A stretch of 64,000 nt of DNA from Verrucomicrobium sp. BvORR034. Its GTDB lineage: Bacteria > Verrucomicrobiota > Verrucomicrobiia > Verrucomicrobiales > Verrucomicrobiaceae. Numbering within the stretch: the stretch's first letter is position 1; every line of letters starts with the position of its first letter. This document shows positions 31,397 to 52,209 of the stretch, one piece after another. The notes under the pieces were generated by a model. That model was not told where the DNA came from and made no database searches. It saw nothing but the letters and a program-made list of their open reading frames with translations. Made by a program: the position numbers and the translations under genes. The DNA lies in the NCBI RefSeq assembly GCF_000739635.1, contig NZ_BATQ01000185.1, forward strand, positions 42,464 through 106,463, in the 5' to 3' direction.

Positions 31397-32803
31397 TCAA
31401 TTGCCCCTCGCCGGCAGCAGGCCGATGCCGGGATTGAGCATCGACCGCGCGCGATCGGCGACGGTCCCGGCGGTGAAGATGGGGATGTTCTTCAGTTCCA
31501 GACCTCCGATCTGCCCTGTGATCTTCTCTGAGAAAGCCCTCATACGTTCCATGTCCTCTTTGTCGGGCTTGCCGACGGTGAAGAGGGGCAGAATGGGAAG
31601 ATCGTAGTCCGTCTTCTTGTACTTCTCCTTCCGGTTCTCCACGAGCAGGAGGCCACCGACCTGTCCACCGGGGCGTTCACCGACGAGGATGTCGATCTTG
31701 AAGTGGCCGTTAAGATTGACCCACTTGCCAACCATGCACTTGCCATTGAGCACGCCCCGCCCGCCCCAGGGCTGGCGAAGATCCATGTCAGGCTTGGACT
31801 CTCCCAAGTTGACCAGATCATCACGGGAGGCATCCAGCACGGGTTCGCCGTTGATATACACTGCCAGCAGATCGTCAAAGTAACCTATGAAACGCCACTC
31901 CCCGTTCTCCGGCGGAGTCACCATGCCGGTGTAGTGCACCAGCCAGCCGCGTGGCTGCACGTCCTTCTCTACAGCGAAGGCCTTGGGCCCCTCCTCCGCC
32001 GCCAGCAAAGGTACGGCCAGAAAGGTGAAGTTCATCTGCTGCGGGGCTTGGAAATAACCCTTCATCTCCGTGGCGGAGAACTTCTTGTCCGCGAACGCCT
32101 TCACGAGCTGGAAGTATCCGTTGGCGTTGTAGGGCTGCGGTTTCCCTTTACGGTCCTGCTTGAAATCATAGAGCACCCCTGGCACGCCCCCAGTTCCACC
32201 CAGGTTGCCAAAGACCGTGCGCGCCACAAACCCCTTCATGCCGCCGGTGCCAATGCCAGAGCCAAAACCGCCACCGGCCCCGCTGTTGCCAAACCCGCCC
32301 GATCCCATGGAGCCCGCGCCCATGACACTGCTCATCTCCGGCATGTCCAGGCTGTCCATGGGCATGTCAGGCAGTGAGATGGCGGCGTTGACCGAGCTGG
32401 ACACCACCTTCCTCATGGGAATGGATTTGTTCAACGTCTGCTTCTTGTTCCGGATCTGCTGGCTCAGCTGCTGAGAGGCATCCTGACCAGCCTTGCTGCC
32501 ACCGCCCGGAAGGAAGTCCACCTTCTTTTCCTGCACAATCGTCTGCACCATGAAATAGGCCGCCACCAGCAAGCCCACATGGATAAGCAGGCTCACCAGG
32601 AAGGAGCCGCCGCCGATCTTGTTCCAGTATTTCCTGAATGCTCCTGGCGGCTTCGGTTGGTCGTACAAGGTCGTAGGCAAAGCGCCGCCCACGATGGCCT
32701 GTTGTTGCAGCAGGATCGGTGGAGCCCCAGGCCCACTGGTGTGCATCGGGGATGACTCCACTTCATGCGAGTGCGTCGGTGGATTGTGTTCCGATTCGGC
32801 CAT
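31397..32803 (-). CDS. TonB-like membrane-anchored protein with PA14-like domain
   Basis: 468 residues from the ATG giving MAESEHNPP. A proline-rich cytoplasmic N-terminus precedes one transmembrane helix (SFLVSLLIHVGLLVAAYFMV) in the arrangement seen at the N-terminus of TonB/TolA energy transducers. It is followed by a coiled/glutamine-rich and glycine-rich periplasmic linker (about 100-210; MGSGGFGNSGAGGGFGSGIG). The C-terminal half (about 230-440) has a PA14-type beta-barrel signature: LVHYTGMVTPPENGEWRFIG, YFDDLLAVYINGEPVLDAS. A canonical TonB C-terminal domain is absent. PA14 domains bind carbohydrates, so a membrane-tethered glycan-binding or envelope-scaffolding role is plausible. Verrucomicrobia encode many such proteins; function is unproven. 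Confidence 0.72.
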   Translation of the reverse strand: MAESEHNPPTHSHEVESSPMHTSGPGAPPILLQQQAIVGGALPTTLYDQPKPPGAFRKYWNKIGGGSFLVSLLIHVGLLVAAYFMVQTIVQEKKVDFLPGGGSKAGQDASQQLSQQIRNKKQTLNKSIPMRKVVSSSVNAAISLPDMPMDSLDMPEMSSVMGAGSMGSGGFGNSGAGGGFGSGIGTGGMKGFVARTVFGNLGGTGGVPGVLYDFKQDRKGKPQPYNANGYFQLVKAFADKKFSATEMKGYFQAPQQMNFTFLAVPLLAAEEGPKAFAVEKDVQPRGWLVHYTGMVTPPENGEWRFIGYFDDLLAVYINGEPVLDASRDDLVNLGESKPDMDLRQPWGGRGVLNGKCMVGKWVNLNGHFKIDILVGERPGGQVGGLLLVENRKEKYKKTDYDLPILPLFTVGKPDKEDMERMRAFSEKITGQIGGLELKNIPIFTAGTVADRARSMLNPGIGLLPARGN

Positions 32804-33048
32804 ACGAGAAAGCGGGAAAGGTGTTTGGAGTGGAATCGTCCGGGAAGCGAATTCCGACAATGACAACAGACCTTGGCGAAGGCGTGAAGGGTCATTCTAT
32901 GAGACCCGGGTATTTTTTGCACGCCCTAATGTGTCGACCTAGACAAATGGATAATTATTGGCCTCGATTCGTCACAAGGAATGAGGTTGATGGCAGAATT
33001 TATCCACACTGAACAGGGATTGGTGGTGTGGACACAAGAGCGAAGCAG

Positions 33049-33255
33049 CAGACGCTTCAGCTAGTGCCTGCCAAGGAACCTGGGGGGGACTGACATGGAG
33101 ATGTTGATGGCGGTGGGGAGAGAGCAGATGCTGTCGGCTTTCCACCTGGTCCACCTCCGCGGAGGTACCCAGGGTTGACTCGTCCAACCACTGGGCTTTG
33201 CCACAAATCCCCTTCAGGGATTGACTGCGGACTGAGCAGGAGTTGGTTCCTTGGC
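33049..33255 (+). repeat. Repeat core fused to B-type multi-hairpin element, copy 3
   Basis: Begins CAGACGCTTCAGCTAGTGCC TGCCAAGGAACC and ends GGTTCCTTGGC. Hairpins: the palindromic ACCTCCGCGGAGGT, 33168-33195 (CCCAG.GGTTG/CAACC.CTGGG, shorter loop than other copies) and 33206-33222 (AATCCC/GGGATT). Stem sequences differ from copies 1 and 2 but still pair. Confidence 0.7.
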
Positions 33256-33296
33256 TCGCTGCTGTAGCGCCGCGGTTCGAGGCGATTACATGATCC

Positions 33297-33345
33297 GCGA
33301 AAGCGGTGTCAAGCCACCGGCACTCCAGGACGCTTCGCGAGGTTG
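33297..33345 (+). repeat. D-type double-hairpin repeat, copy 5
   Basis: Reads CGCGAAAGCGGTGTCAAGCC, then CACCGGCACTCCA, then GGACGCTTCGCGAGGTTGGA, the same order of conserved blocks as the four other copies in this window. Confidence 0.65.
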
Positions 33346-33590
33346 GAGACGGTGAGGTTGTTGGCAGGCAGGAGTTCAGTGATGGTCTGGCGGTCTGCCC
33401 CCTTCTCGCGGCACGTCAGGAGCCACTCAACTGAGCGGGGATTGAATCCCGGACCGTTGCACCCTGGTAGAAGCCTCATCACCGAAAGAAACCCCATGCA
33501 CACGCGTAACTCCCCACCGTACGCAGCCGACGCTTCCTGCTCGGGAAGTCATCGGCCAATCAATTCCCGCACCCTCCAGAGCAACAACCC

Positions 33591-35021
33591 ATGCCCTCCG
33601 AGTCCTCCTCCCGCCGCCATTTCCTCCGCGCAGCTCTGGTCGGCAGCGGGGTCGCGCCCCTTGCTTTGGGAGCTGCGGCGCAAGAGACCACCGGACTCAA
33701 ACCGGGACAATTCGTCGAGCCTGCGTGCGATGTGCCGCTGGTGGAAGATGCGGACGTGATTGTCTGTGGCGCAGGGCCAGCGGGAGTGACCGCGGCGATC
33801 ACTGCAGCCCGTGCAGGAGCACGGGTGCGATTGTTCGAATGGCGTGGCTGCCTGGGCGGTGTGTGGACGGCGGGATTGCTCGGGTACTTCCTCGACTTCG
33901 ACAAACCGGGTTTTGCGAAGGAACTGCGGGACAGCCTGGACAAGCGAGATGCGCGTGCGAACACCAAGAGTGCGAGCGCCTTCTGCTATGACCCCGAGGC
34001 GTTGAAGCTGTTGCTCGAAGAAATGTGCGTGGAAGCGGGGGTGAAGTTTCAGTTTCACACCAAGGTATCTGCGGCCTTCAAGGATGGGCGTCGGCTGACC
34101 ACGGTCGTGACGGAGTCCAAGTCCGGCCGGCAGGCCTGGCGGGCCCCGGTCTTCATCGATGCCACCGGCGACGGCGATCTGGGCGCGCTGGCAGGTTGCA
34201 CGTTTGAAATCGGCGAGTCTGCCGACTGCCCCTGCCAGCCTCTGTCTCTCAATGCTCTGCTCATCGTGAAGGACGTCGAAGCCCTGCGGAAGTTTGTACG
34301 ATTCGGTGAGCCACTGGCGGGTGAAAACAGCAAGGGCGACAAGAAGAAGCAGATCAAGGACGCCATCGTGAAGACGGGGCACTTCCCCTCCTACGCTAAC
34401 CCGACCATGTTCCACGTGCGGGACAATCTGATTTTCGCCATGTTGAATCACGAATATGGCGTCAAGCCCTGGGACGCGGCGGAGCTCACCGCGGCAACGG
34501 TGCGGGCACGCGCCGAGATGAACAAGATGGTGGCGGGATTGCGCGGCCTAGGTGGCCCCTGGGAGGGCTTGCAACTGGTCGCGACCGCGGAGCAGATCGG
34601 TGTGCGCGACGGGCGTCGGCTGGCAGGACGCTTCACCGTCACCAAGGAGGATGTGATCAAGGGTTCGAGGTATGATGATGCAGTGGTACGCGCGACCTTT
34701 GGCGTGGATGTGCATGCCACCTCAGCGGATCACAACAAGGATGGCTCCGGCCATCGCGCGAACATGAACATCAAAGTTGCCCCCTATGACATCCCCTTGC
34801 GTGCGATGATCGCCCGTGATGTGGACGGGCTGATGATGGCGGGACGCTGCATCAGCGGCGACTTTATCTCGCATTCAAGCTATCGGGTCACAGGCAACTC
34901 CGTCGGCATGGGCGAAGGTGTCGGGGTGATCGCCGCCCTGGCAGCACAATCAAAGCGACTGCCTCATGAAGTGCCGTGGAGCGAAGGGGCTGCCAAGCTT
35001 GCGGAGATCCGAAAGGCGTGA
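33591..35021 (+). CDS. Tat-exported FAD-dependent oxidoreductase (FAD_oxidored family)
   Basis: 476 residues. The N-terminus SSSRRHFLRAALVGSGVAPL is a twin-arginine signal. The Rossmann dinucleotide-binding motif follows at about residues 55-80 (ADVIVCGAGPAGVTAAITAA, then an acidic residue in LFEW), with the glycine-rich RGCLGGVWTAGLLGY. The C-terminal FAD-contacting block is MMAGRCISGDFISHSSYRV followed by GNSVGMGEGVG. The family (PF12831) is abundant in Verrucomicrobia and Planctomycetes, often beside sugar-degradation genes, and is thought to oxidise carbohydrates or related small molecules; substrate unknown. It stands alone, with only a convergent small gene 77 bp downstream. Confidence 0.9.
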   Translation: MPSESSSRRHFLRAALVGSGVAPLALGAAAQETTGLKPGQFVEPACDVPLVEDADVIVCGAGPAGVTAAITAARAGARVRLFEWRGCLGGVWTAGLLGYFLDFDKPGFAKELRDSLDKRDARANTKSASAFCYDPEALKLLLEEMCVEAGVKFQFHTKVSAAFKDGRRLTTVVTESKSGRQAWRAPVFIDATGDGDLGALAGCTFEIGESADCPCQPLSLNALLIVKDVEALRKFVRFGEPLAGENSKGDKKKQIKDAIVKTGHFPSYANPTMFHVRDNLIFAMLNHEYGVKPWDAAELTAATVRARAEMNKMVAGLRGLGGPWEGLQLVATAEQIGVRDGRRLAGRFTVTKEDVIKGSRYDDAVVRATFGVDVHATSADHNKDGSGHRANMNIKVAPYDIPLRAMIARDVDGLMMAGRCISGDFISHSSYRVTGNSVGMGEGVGVIAALAAQSKRLPHEVPWSEGAAKLAEIRKA

Positions 35022-35097
35022 CGTTGATCCAGGCCCGACGCAACGTCAGACCCGCCAGCTACTCTGCCATCGCCCATTCCGGCCTCGCCCAGCGCAC

Positions 35098-35790
35098 CTA
35101 CTTGGCAGAATGCGTTGGACGATTTTCTGCCGCCTTTGATCCTTTGGATGAAGTCACAGGAAGCACCACTCTAGTCAAACGCTCCTTTATCCACGGAGCG
35201 TCCTGCAGGGATGCGATCTGCTTCGCGACAGCTTCTTTCAAGACTGCTGGATTCGCGGAAGATTCGGCGACCCTCAATGCCGCTCCTGCGCAGTAGTCCC
35301 CTTCTTGAAGCTTGTACATTTCTACCGATACCCGGCCCAAAAGCTTCTCATGATCCGCGAGTGCTTGCTCGTATGCAGCCCTGACCCTGGGGTCGGTTAT
35401 CGATTGGGGGTCGGTGCCTGCAAAGATAGGCTTGCCGCCCAGCTTGGTCGCGTCGAAGTCCGGCCACCGCCCAATCATCCGCTCTATGGGGACACTCACG
35501 TCGCGTGTTCGATAGATGAACGCCGCCAACTTCAACGCCTGCAGGATTCCAGGCAACTTGTTTGCTTCGGGCCCTTCTCGAAGGTCGTTCTCAATCCCGG
35601 ACATTGCCACAGACAACTCGTGCGGGTTTGCCTCCTTCTTCTGACGGGCCAGCAACGTGTTTATGTCCTCCGTTGAAAGCTGGGCACTCAGGCGGCACGC
35701 GCAAATCAACATCAGCAACAGCACGGCGACCTGCCCTGATGTCCCGTTTGCACATCGAGTACCGCCAGTTTGATCGTGAACCATTGACAT
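35098..35790 (-). CDS. Small secreted protein of unknown function
   Basis: 230 residues. The ATG at 35790 is supported by a good Shine-Dalgarno on the minus strand (AAAGGAGG, 8 bp upstream). A second ATG lies two codons later. Signal peptide: GQVAVLLLMLICACRLSAQL. The mature part is helical (LSTEDINTLLARQKKEANPH, LPGILQALKLAAFIYRTRDV, VRAAYEQALADHEKLLGRVS) with no membrane anchor and few cysteines. No family recognised. It converges on the FAD oxidoreductase and is not obviously in an operon. Confidence 0.7.
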   Translation of the reverse strand: MSMVHDQTGGTRCANGTSGQVAVLLLMLICACRLSAQLSTEDINTLLARQKKEANPHELSVAMSGIENDLREGPEANKLPGILQALKLAAFIYRTRDVSVPIERMIGRWPDFDATKLGGKPIFAGTDPQSITDPRVRAAYEQALADHEKLLGRVSVEMYKLQEGDYCAGAALRVAESSANPAVLKEAVAKQIASLQDAPWIKERLTRVVLPVTSSKGSKAAENRPTHSAK

Positions 35791-35982
35791 TGCCTTTGCC
35801 TCCTTTTTCAGTGCAACCGCCGCCCCTTTGCCCTGGGACAATCTCCATTCATTCCACCACAGATGCGAACGGGGCTCCCTGGATTCCATTGGATGTTCCC
35901 GCCCTGCCTTGCCGATGGAAGGAAGCTCCTACGTCCCCTGCGGATTTCATAGGGATGCTCAGATTCACATTCCCGCATGGCC

Positions 35983-36375
35983 CTACGCGTCTATCACCTG
36001 GTAGATCTGAATGAGGTTGCCGCAGGTGTCGGCGAAGATGGCGATCTTCACCATGCCTGCAGCAGTCGGATCTACGGTGAACTTCACCCCGGCCTTCTTC
36101 AGGCGCTTCGTCTCGGCCTCGATGTCGTCCGACTCGAATGCCGTGCAGGGAATCCCCTGCTGAAAGAGGGCCTCCTGAAAGACTTTGGAGGCGGGGTTGG
36201 CATTGGGCTCGAGAGCGAGTTCGACATCGGGATGTCCGTCAGGCGCGACGACTGTGATCCAGCGGAACTCGCCCACTGGGAAGTCCCTGCACTTCTTGAA
36301 CCCGAGCACATCGGTGTAGAAGGCGAGCGCGCGGTCCTGGTTTTCGACGACAACACTGTTCAGTTTGATTTTCAT
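35983..36375 (-). CDS. VOC (glyoxalase/bleomycin-resistance) superfamily protein
   Basis: 130 residues, the usual single-module VOC size. It opens with KLNSVVVENQDRALAFYTDV followed by LGFKKCRDFPVGE, and ends with FADTCGNLIQIYQV, where D-x-x-GN-x-I-x-I carries the terminal metal-ligand position. VOC proteins are metal-dependent lyases, dioxygenases or resistance proteins; the substrate cannot be told. An AraC-type regulator is encoded 32 bp upstream on the same strand, an arrangement common for this subfamily, so the two probably form one operon. Confidence 0.88.
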   Translation of the reverse strand: MKIKLNSVVVENQDRALAFYTDVLGFKKCRDFPVGEFRWITVVAPDGHPDVELALEPNANPASKVFQEALFQQGIPCTAFESDDIEAETKRLKKAGVKFTVDPTAAGMVKIAIFADTCGNLIQIYQVIDA

Positions 36376-36407
36376 AGGATAAGGAAATCGAGCTTATCCT
36401 GCCGCCA

Positions 36408-36848
36408 CTAAACCGGCTTCTCGGAAATTGCCTTTTCGGGCGGAAAACCGCCCATCAGCGTGAGGCAACCAGGAATGAGCTCGGGCGGCATTTTCCGCAA
36501 GGGGCTCGAAGCAGACCTGTGTCGCCGCCGCCATGTGGAGGGCGACATCCCGATGCGACGCGTGAACAGGGTGCTGAAGCTGCCGAGGCTGGAAAAGCCC
36601 ACCTCCAGGCAGATCTCCGTCACGGAAAGATCGGTCAAGATCAGCAGGTGCTTGGCGCGCTCGATCTGCGCAAGCGAACGATATTGATGCGGCGTCTCGC
36701 CGAACACCGCGCGGAAGAGCCGGATGAAGTGATGAGGTGCGAATCCTGCCCGTCGGGCAATTTCATTCACCGACGGTCGTGCGTCATCCTCCGCCCGCAA
36801 CAAGTCGCGGGCGAGGCACAGACGGCGCAAGACTTCAGGGTGCAACAT
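36408..36848 (-). CDS. AraC-family transcriptional regulator (DNA-binding domain only)
   Basis: 146 residues, far shorter than typical 280-300-residue AraC proteins: the two helix-turn-helix motifs are present (SVNEIARRAGFAPHHFIRLF and LSVTEICLEVGFSSLGSFST, then LFTRRIGMSPSTWRRRH) but there is no N-terminal sensor domain. The ATG start is followed by HPEVLRRLCLARDLLR, a common opening in this short subfamily, so it is probably complete. Likely regulates the VOC gene immediately downstream. Confidence 0.9.
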   Translation of the reverse strand: MLHPEVLRRLCLARDLLRAEDDARPSVNEIARRAGFAPHHFIRLFRAVFGETPHQYRSLAQIERAKHLLILTDLSVTEICLEVGFSSLGSFSTLFTRRIGMSPSTWRRRHRSASSPLRKMPPELIPGCLTLMGGFPPEKAISEKPV

Positions 36849-36960
36849 GGATGCGGGTACGCCCCAAAGATCGCAGAATGCTGATCAACAGCAACTGGGG
36901 GAAACGTTTTGGACCCCGCCTCTGCCGAGGGCCCTTCGCTGATCCGCAATGCAGAAGTCA

Positions 36961-37467
36961 TCACCTGCCTTCGTCCTTGAAGGCCTCGAGTGCAGAGGCG
37001 AGTTGCTGACGGGTGTGCTGCATCTTCACGGTTTCCATTGCCTCTCCACAGAGCTGGTCGCAGCGCTCGTTGTCATCGTGACCGGCGTGCCCCTTGACCC
37101 AGTGCCAGGTCACTTGATGCCGTGATGCGGCGCCATCCAGCATGCGCCAGAGATCCTCATTCTTGACCCGTTGCTTGCTGGCCGTTTTCCATCCATTGTT
37201 CTTCCATCCGGCCAGCCATTTCATGATGCCGTTGCGGACGTACTGGGAATCGGTGTGCATCTCAACGACGCAGGGCTTCTTCAGGTGAATCAGCGATTCG
37301 ATGGCGGCGCGCAGTTCCATACGGTTGTTCGTCGTGGCCGGCTCGCCCCCGCTGATTTCCTTGCGCCGTCCGCGCGACTCCAGCACCGCCGCCCATCCTC
37401 CCACGCCGGGATTGCCGAGGCAGCCGCCGTCGGTGTGAATGATGACTTGGGGGAGGACCGATTCCAT
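36961..37467 (-). CDS. rnhA: Ribonuclease HI
   Basis: 168 residues. Cleaves the RNA strand of RNA-DNA hybrids, in the cytoplasm, clearing R-loops and primers. The full DEDD catalytic set is visible: Asp13 ([11 protein letters not shown]), Glu51 ([10 protein letters not shown]), Asp73 ([12 protein letters not shown]), Asp137, with His127 in [17 protein letters not shown]. The basic protrusion [20 protein letters not shown] is also present, as in E. coli RNase HI. A 14-residue acidic/basic extension follows the usual end. It is not in an obvious operon. Confidence 0.96.
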   Translation of the reverse strand: MESVLPQVIIHTDGGCLGNPGVGGWAAVLESRGRRKEISGGEPATTNNRMELRAAIESLIHLKKPCVVEMHTDSQYVRNGIMKWLAGWKNNGWKTASKQRVKNEDLWRMLDGAASRHQVTWHWVKGHAGHDDNERCDQLCGEAMETVKMQHTRQQLASALEAFKDEGR

Positions 37468-37621
37468 CGTGATCCATAGTCAGGCAGGAGTCGAAAGACA
37501 AGGTTCAACCTCCGCAAGTCATGTTCAGGATTTCGGCCGCACAGGTGTCCTGCCGAAACAACGGCGCTCGAAGGGAGCCAACCTCTTGTCAGTATTCCTG
37601 GATACACGGCCGCCGGACAAT

Positions 37622-37708
37622 CTACTTCTTTACCCTCCAAAGTATCAACCCGGCCCCCAGTAACGCGCCAAGGGTGCCAATGACCCACGGCAGGTACGAA
37701 GAGTTACT
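37622..37708 (-). pseudogene. Membrane-anchor relic cut off by an in-frame stop
   Basis: Directly after the TAA of the 37709-38362 gene, the same frame stays open for 28 codons: SNSSYLPWVIGTLGALLGAG then LILWRVKK and a TAG. This is the exact counterpart of the C-terminal anchor in the two upstream paralogs (YTRWGIGAVVALLGLGVLL and YIPWVAGGVVALVGIVLLL, each ending in a basic residue pair). A single nonsense change removed it. Confidence 0.75.
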
Positions 37709-38362
37709 TTAACCTGGAGCTGTCACTTGTGATTGCGGAACTTCCAGATGCGCCGCAAAGGGAGTCTTTCCAGGTGTCGCAGCGGTGGCAGCCTCATCAG
37801 GAGTAGCGGCGCTCGATTGCGACGCCCCGGAGCCAATCCTCAACGTGCCTCCATAGGGCCAAAAAGGTTTACCATCCACATGCAATTCCCCGTCCGGCAT
37901 GACCATGGCCGTGACGGACTCCGTAAACGAAGCAGGGCGGAAGACAATCTCGCGAGGCGAGATGAGCCGCACTATCCCGTCTCCTGAATTCAAGGTCGTC
38001 GCAAGTGCCTGGGAGTGGACTCGCTGCTGGCTCTCCAGCATCCCATCCTTCGGCCCCTGCAAGAGGATGAACGACCCAATTTCGGTGGCCACCAGAGCGG
38101 TGACTTTCCCCTCTGACTCCAGCGCATCGAGAAGACTGAGCCATTCCGAAGGCTTCCCCGTCTCCTTGGTGACCTCTTTGAAGTAGAACTCTATTGGCTG
38201 TTGGCCGGATTTTCGAAGCTGCAACCTGTACGTGGTTTTCGCATCTGTCTGATCATACTGCAGCACCAGTTGGGAAGCAGGAGTCAGCTTCTTCTCGACA
38301 ATATCTTTGGCCACACACTCAGCACAGGCGAAGAACAAAGCTGTAAAAATCGCCAACTTCAT
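37709..38362 (-). CDS. Tandem paralog 3: exported protein lacking its C-terminal anchor
   Basis: 217 residues with signal peptide MKLAIFTALFFACAECVAKD. Shared blocks with its two upstream neighbours: KDIVEKKL...LVLQYDQTDAKTTYRLQLRK, the IGSFILLQG motif, LISPREIVF, and DGELHVDGKP. The C-terminal serine/threonine/alanine-rich linker is present, but the frame ends (...SQVTAPG, TAA) just before the membrane helix the others have; that helix is still encoded after the stop. The product would be released into the periplasm or beyond instead of anchored. Most diverged of the three. No family recognised. Confidence 0.75.
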   Translation of the reverse strand: MKLAIFTALFFACAECVAKDIVEKKLTPASQLVLQYDQTDAKTTYRLQLRKSGQQPIEFYFKEVTKETGKPSEWLSLLDALESEGKVTALVATEIGSFILLQGPKDGMLESQQRVHSQALATTLNSGDGIVRLISPREIVFRPASFTESVTAMVMPDGELHVDGKPFWPYGGTLRIGSGASQSSAATPDEAATAATPGKTPFAAHLEVPQSQVTAPG

Positions 38363-38543
38363 ATCTTAGCAAGGATCCTTAGTGAGCGTGGTCTCACTCG
38401 TATGTTGGAGGATTTGCCTGCCCCTATGTGGCACCGCCCGACGCGGTCAGAGGCACATAAGATTAATGCGAAACCAGTCCACACCTCCTCGCAGCGACAC
38501 CCGGAAGCCTCATCGGGTCAGACCTCACCCCATCGCAGAGACT

Positions 38544-39293
38544 CTACCTCTTCACCAGCCAAAGTAACACCCCCAGGCCCAGCAAGGCGACTACTGCCCC
38601 GATCCCCCACCGCGTGTACGACAGGCCATTCGCCTCGGGAGCTGTCGCTTGCGATTGCACCCCCTTCTGACCAGCCGCGGTGGGAGCCTTGCCCTGTGCC
38701 GCAGCACCTGTGGCAGCTCCATCAGGTGTGGCCGCGCTTGATTGCGACACCCCACCGCCAACCGTCAACGTGCCACCACTTTGCACCATCGGTTTGCCAT
38801 CCACCAGCAGCTCTCCTTTGGGAGTGATGGTGGCCGCCACCGGAGCCGGATGGGATATGGAGGTAATCACCACCTCAGTGGGAGACTTGAGCTTGATGCT
38901 GCCTCCACCAAGGTTCTCAGCAGCTTCAAGGGCACTGGAAAGGAATGAGACTTCACTTTCCACCTGACCGTTCTCCCCACCCTGGAGCAGCACAAAGCTC
39001 GCAATATAGATCTGAACCAGCACGGTCACCCTGCCATTGACATCAATCCCATCGACCATCTTCACCCATTCCTGAAGCTTCCCGGGAACCTTCTCCGTCC
39101 CCACTTCCTTTCTCCAGAACTCAGCAGGAGCACTCCCCTCCCGGCGGAGCTGCAGGCTGTAGGTGATCTTCTGGTCGGCTTCTTCCGATTGCAGGACCAT
39201 GCTGGCAGAATTACCCATCGGCAATTCCTTGATATCTTTCGCATAACTGGACGCAGGCACCAGAAGGAGCAGGGTCAGAAGGGCAGTTTGCAT
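38544..39293 (-). CDS. Tandem paralog 2: exported, C-terminally membrane-anchored protein
   Basis: 249 residues. Signal peptide MQTALLTLLLLVPASSYAKD, a globular region with SMVLQSEEADQKITYSLQLR and EGSAPAEFWRKE, then IASFVLLQGGENGQ and KLKSPTEVVITSISHPAPV, a Ser/Ala/Gly-rich linker, and a terminal helix (WGIGAVVALLGLGVLLWLV) ending KR. Topology: globular part outside the cytoplasm, tethered by its C-terminus. Clearly homologous to the genes on both sides. Family unknown to me. It is co-oriented with the giant transglutaminase-domain protein and probably co-transcribed. Confidence 0.78.
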   Translation of the reverse strand: MQTALLTLLLLVPASSYAKDIKELPMGNSASMVLQSEEADQKITYSLQLRREGSAPAEFWRKEVGTEKVPGKLQEWVKMVDGIDVNGRVTVLVQIYIASFVLLQGGENGQVESEVSFLSSALEAAENLGGGSIKLKSPTEVVITSISHPAPVAATITPKGELLVDGKPMVQSGGTLTVGGGVSQSSAATPDGAATGAAAQGKAPTAAGQKGVQSQATAPEANGLSYTRWGIGAVVALLGLGVLLWLVKR

Positions 39294-39452
39294 GTTTTAT
39301 AGTTTCCTTAAACTCCCCCAACAGCCCTCCAAAGTCGGCGTGGACTTGAGGCCGCATCCCGCTGCCATTCATCGCCTGATCGCTGCCGCTGCTTCTCGAC
39401 CAGCTAGACATCAAGCCAGCAGTATCGAACTTGCACGAGGCACCCGAAAACG

Positions 39453-40214
39453 CTATCTCTTCATCAAACGCAACAACAACACAATGCCCACCAGGGCGAC
39501 CACTCCCCCAGCCACCCATGGAATGTATGGCTGGGGGCTGTTCTGACCGGTCGTCCCAATGCCTGGCGCATCGCTCTGCGAAGACTTCACCGGGGAGCCT
39601 GATGCTGACGTCGCATCTCCCGCTGACGCAGCACTGGATTCCCCGCCGAGCCGAGGAGCCTCTGCCGGTTGATTAGCCCCGGACGCAACCGTCAACACCC
39701 TGTCACTTGAATCCAAGGGCTTGCCATCTGCCTGCAGTGATCCATTGGGCAAAACAGAGGCGGAAACCGGTGCAGGAGACAATGCCGACGTCACCACGAT
39801 TTCCGTTGGAGTTTTGAGCTTGATCTTGCCTCCTCCTGAGTTCTCAGCCATCGCAAGGTAGCTGGACCCTATGAAAAGCTCTGACTCCAGCTTACTGTCA
39901 CCGCCTCCTTGGAGAAGCAGATAGCTTCCAATATCCACCTGCATCAAGGCCGTGATTTTCCCGTCCGTTTCCAAGACATCGACCACTCTGGCCCACCCCA
40001 CCGGCCTGCCCGGTGATTTCTGTGCCGTCTTTTTCCAGAATTCCACAGGGCTCACACCGTCGCGACGGATTTGCAGGCTATAGACGAGCTGCTCGGCAGT
40101 TTCGTCCGATTGCAGCACCATCCGAGCAGAATCCAACAATGGAACCTCCACGATGTCTTTGGCCACCCCGAAGGACGGCAACAAAATGGCCAGGAAGAAC
40201 AGTACGGCTCTCAT
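39453..40214 (-). CDS. Tandem paralog 1: exported, C-terminally membrane-anchored protein
   Basis: 253 residues. Signal peptide MRAVLFFLAILLPSFGVAKD. Core motifs are SARMVLQSDETAEQLVYSLQ, VSPVEFWKKT, IGSYLLLQGGGDS and KLKTPTEIVVTSALSPAPV. A linker rich in Ser, Ala and Pro precedes the terminal helix (WVAGGVVALVGIVLLL) ending MKR. Its ATG lies 9 bp after the stop of the 3979-residue protein, so it is very probably on the same transcript. With paralogs 2 and 3 it forms a three-gene tandem array. Possible roles: tethering, processing or neutralising the giant neighbour. This is inference; no family is recognised. Confidence 0.8.
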   Translation of the reverse strand: MRAVLFFLAILLPSFGVAKDIVEVPLLDSARMVLQSDETAEQLVYSLQIRRDGVSPVEFWKKTAQKSPGRPVGWARVVDVLETDGKITALMQVDIGSYLLLQGGGDSKLESELFIGSSYLAMAENSGGGKIKLKTPTEIVVTSALSPAPVSASVLPNGSLQADGKPLDSSDRVLTVASGANQPAEAPRLGGESSAASAGDATSASGSPVKSSQSDAPGIGTTGQNSPQPYIPWVAGGVVALVGIVLLLRLMKR

Positions 40215-40223
40215 ATCTTATTT

Positions 40224-52163
<11,940 letters not shown>

Positions 52164-52209
52164 GGCAAATTTGGGGCGGGAAAATTTGAGGAGCGGGTGT
52201 ACCTCTGGA

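Larger units (their letters stand above)
32804..33590. other. Intergenic region with A/B- and D-type repeats
   Basis: The region lies between two divergent genes. 32804-33045 shows no gene and must carry the TonB-like gene's promoter. 33049-33255 is a repeat core plus B-type element, 33297-33345 a D-type copy, and near 33427 a diverged E module. The rest up to the FAD gene at 33591 has no recognisable feature. Confidence 0.65.

Noticed and set aside
33309..33503. 64-codon minus-strand frame before the FAD oxidoreductase
   Set aside because: Contains the D repeat and a diverged E module. Its peptide resembles no family.
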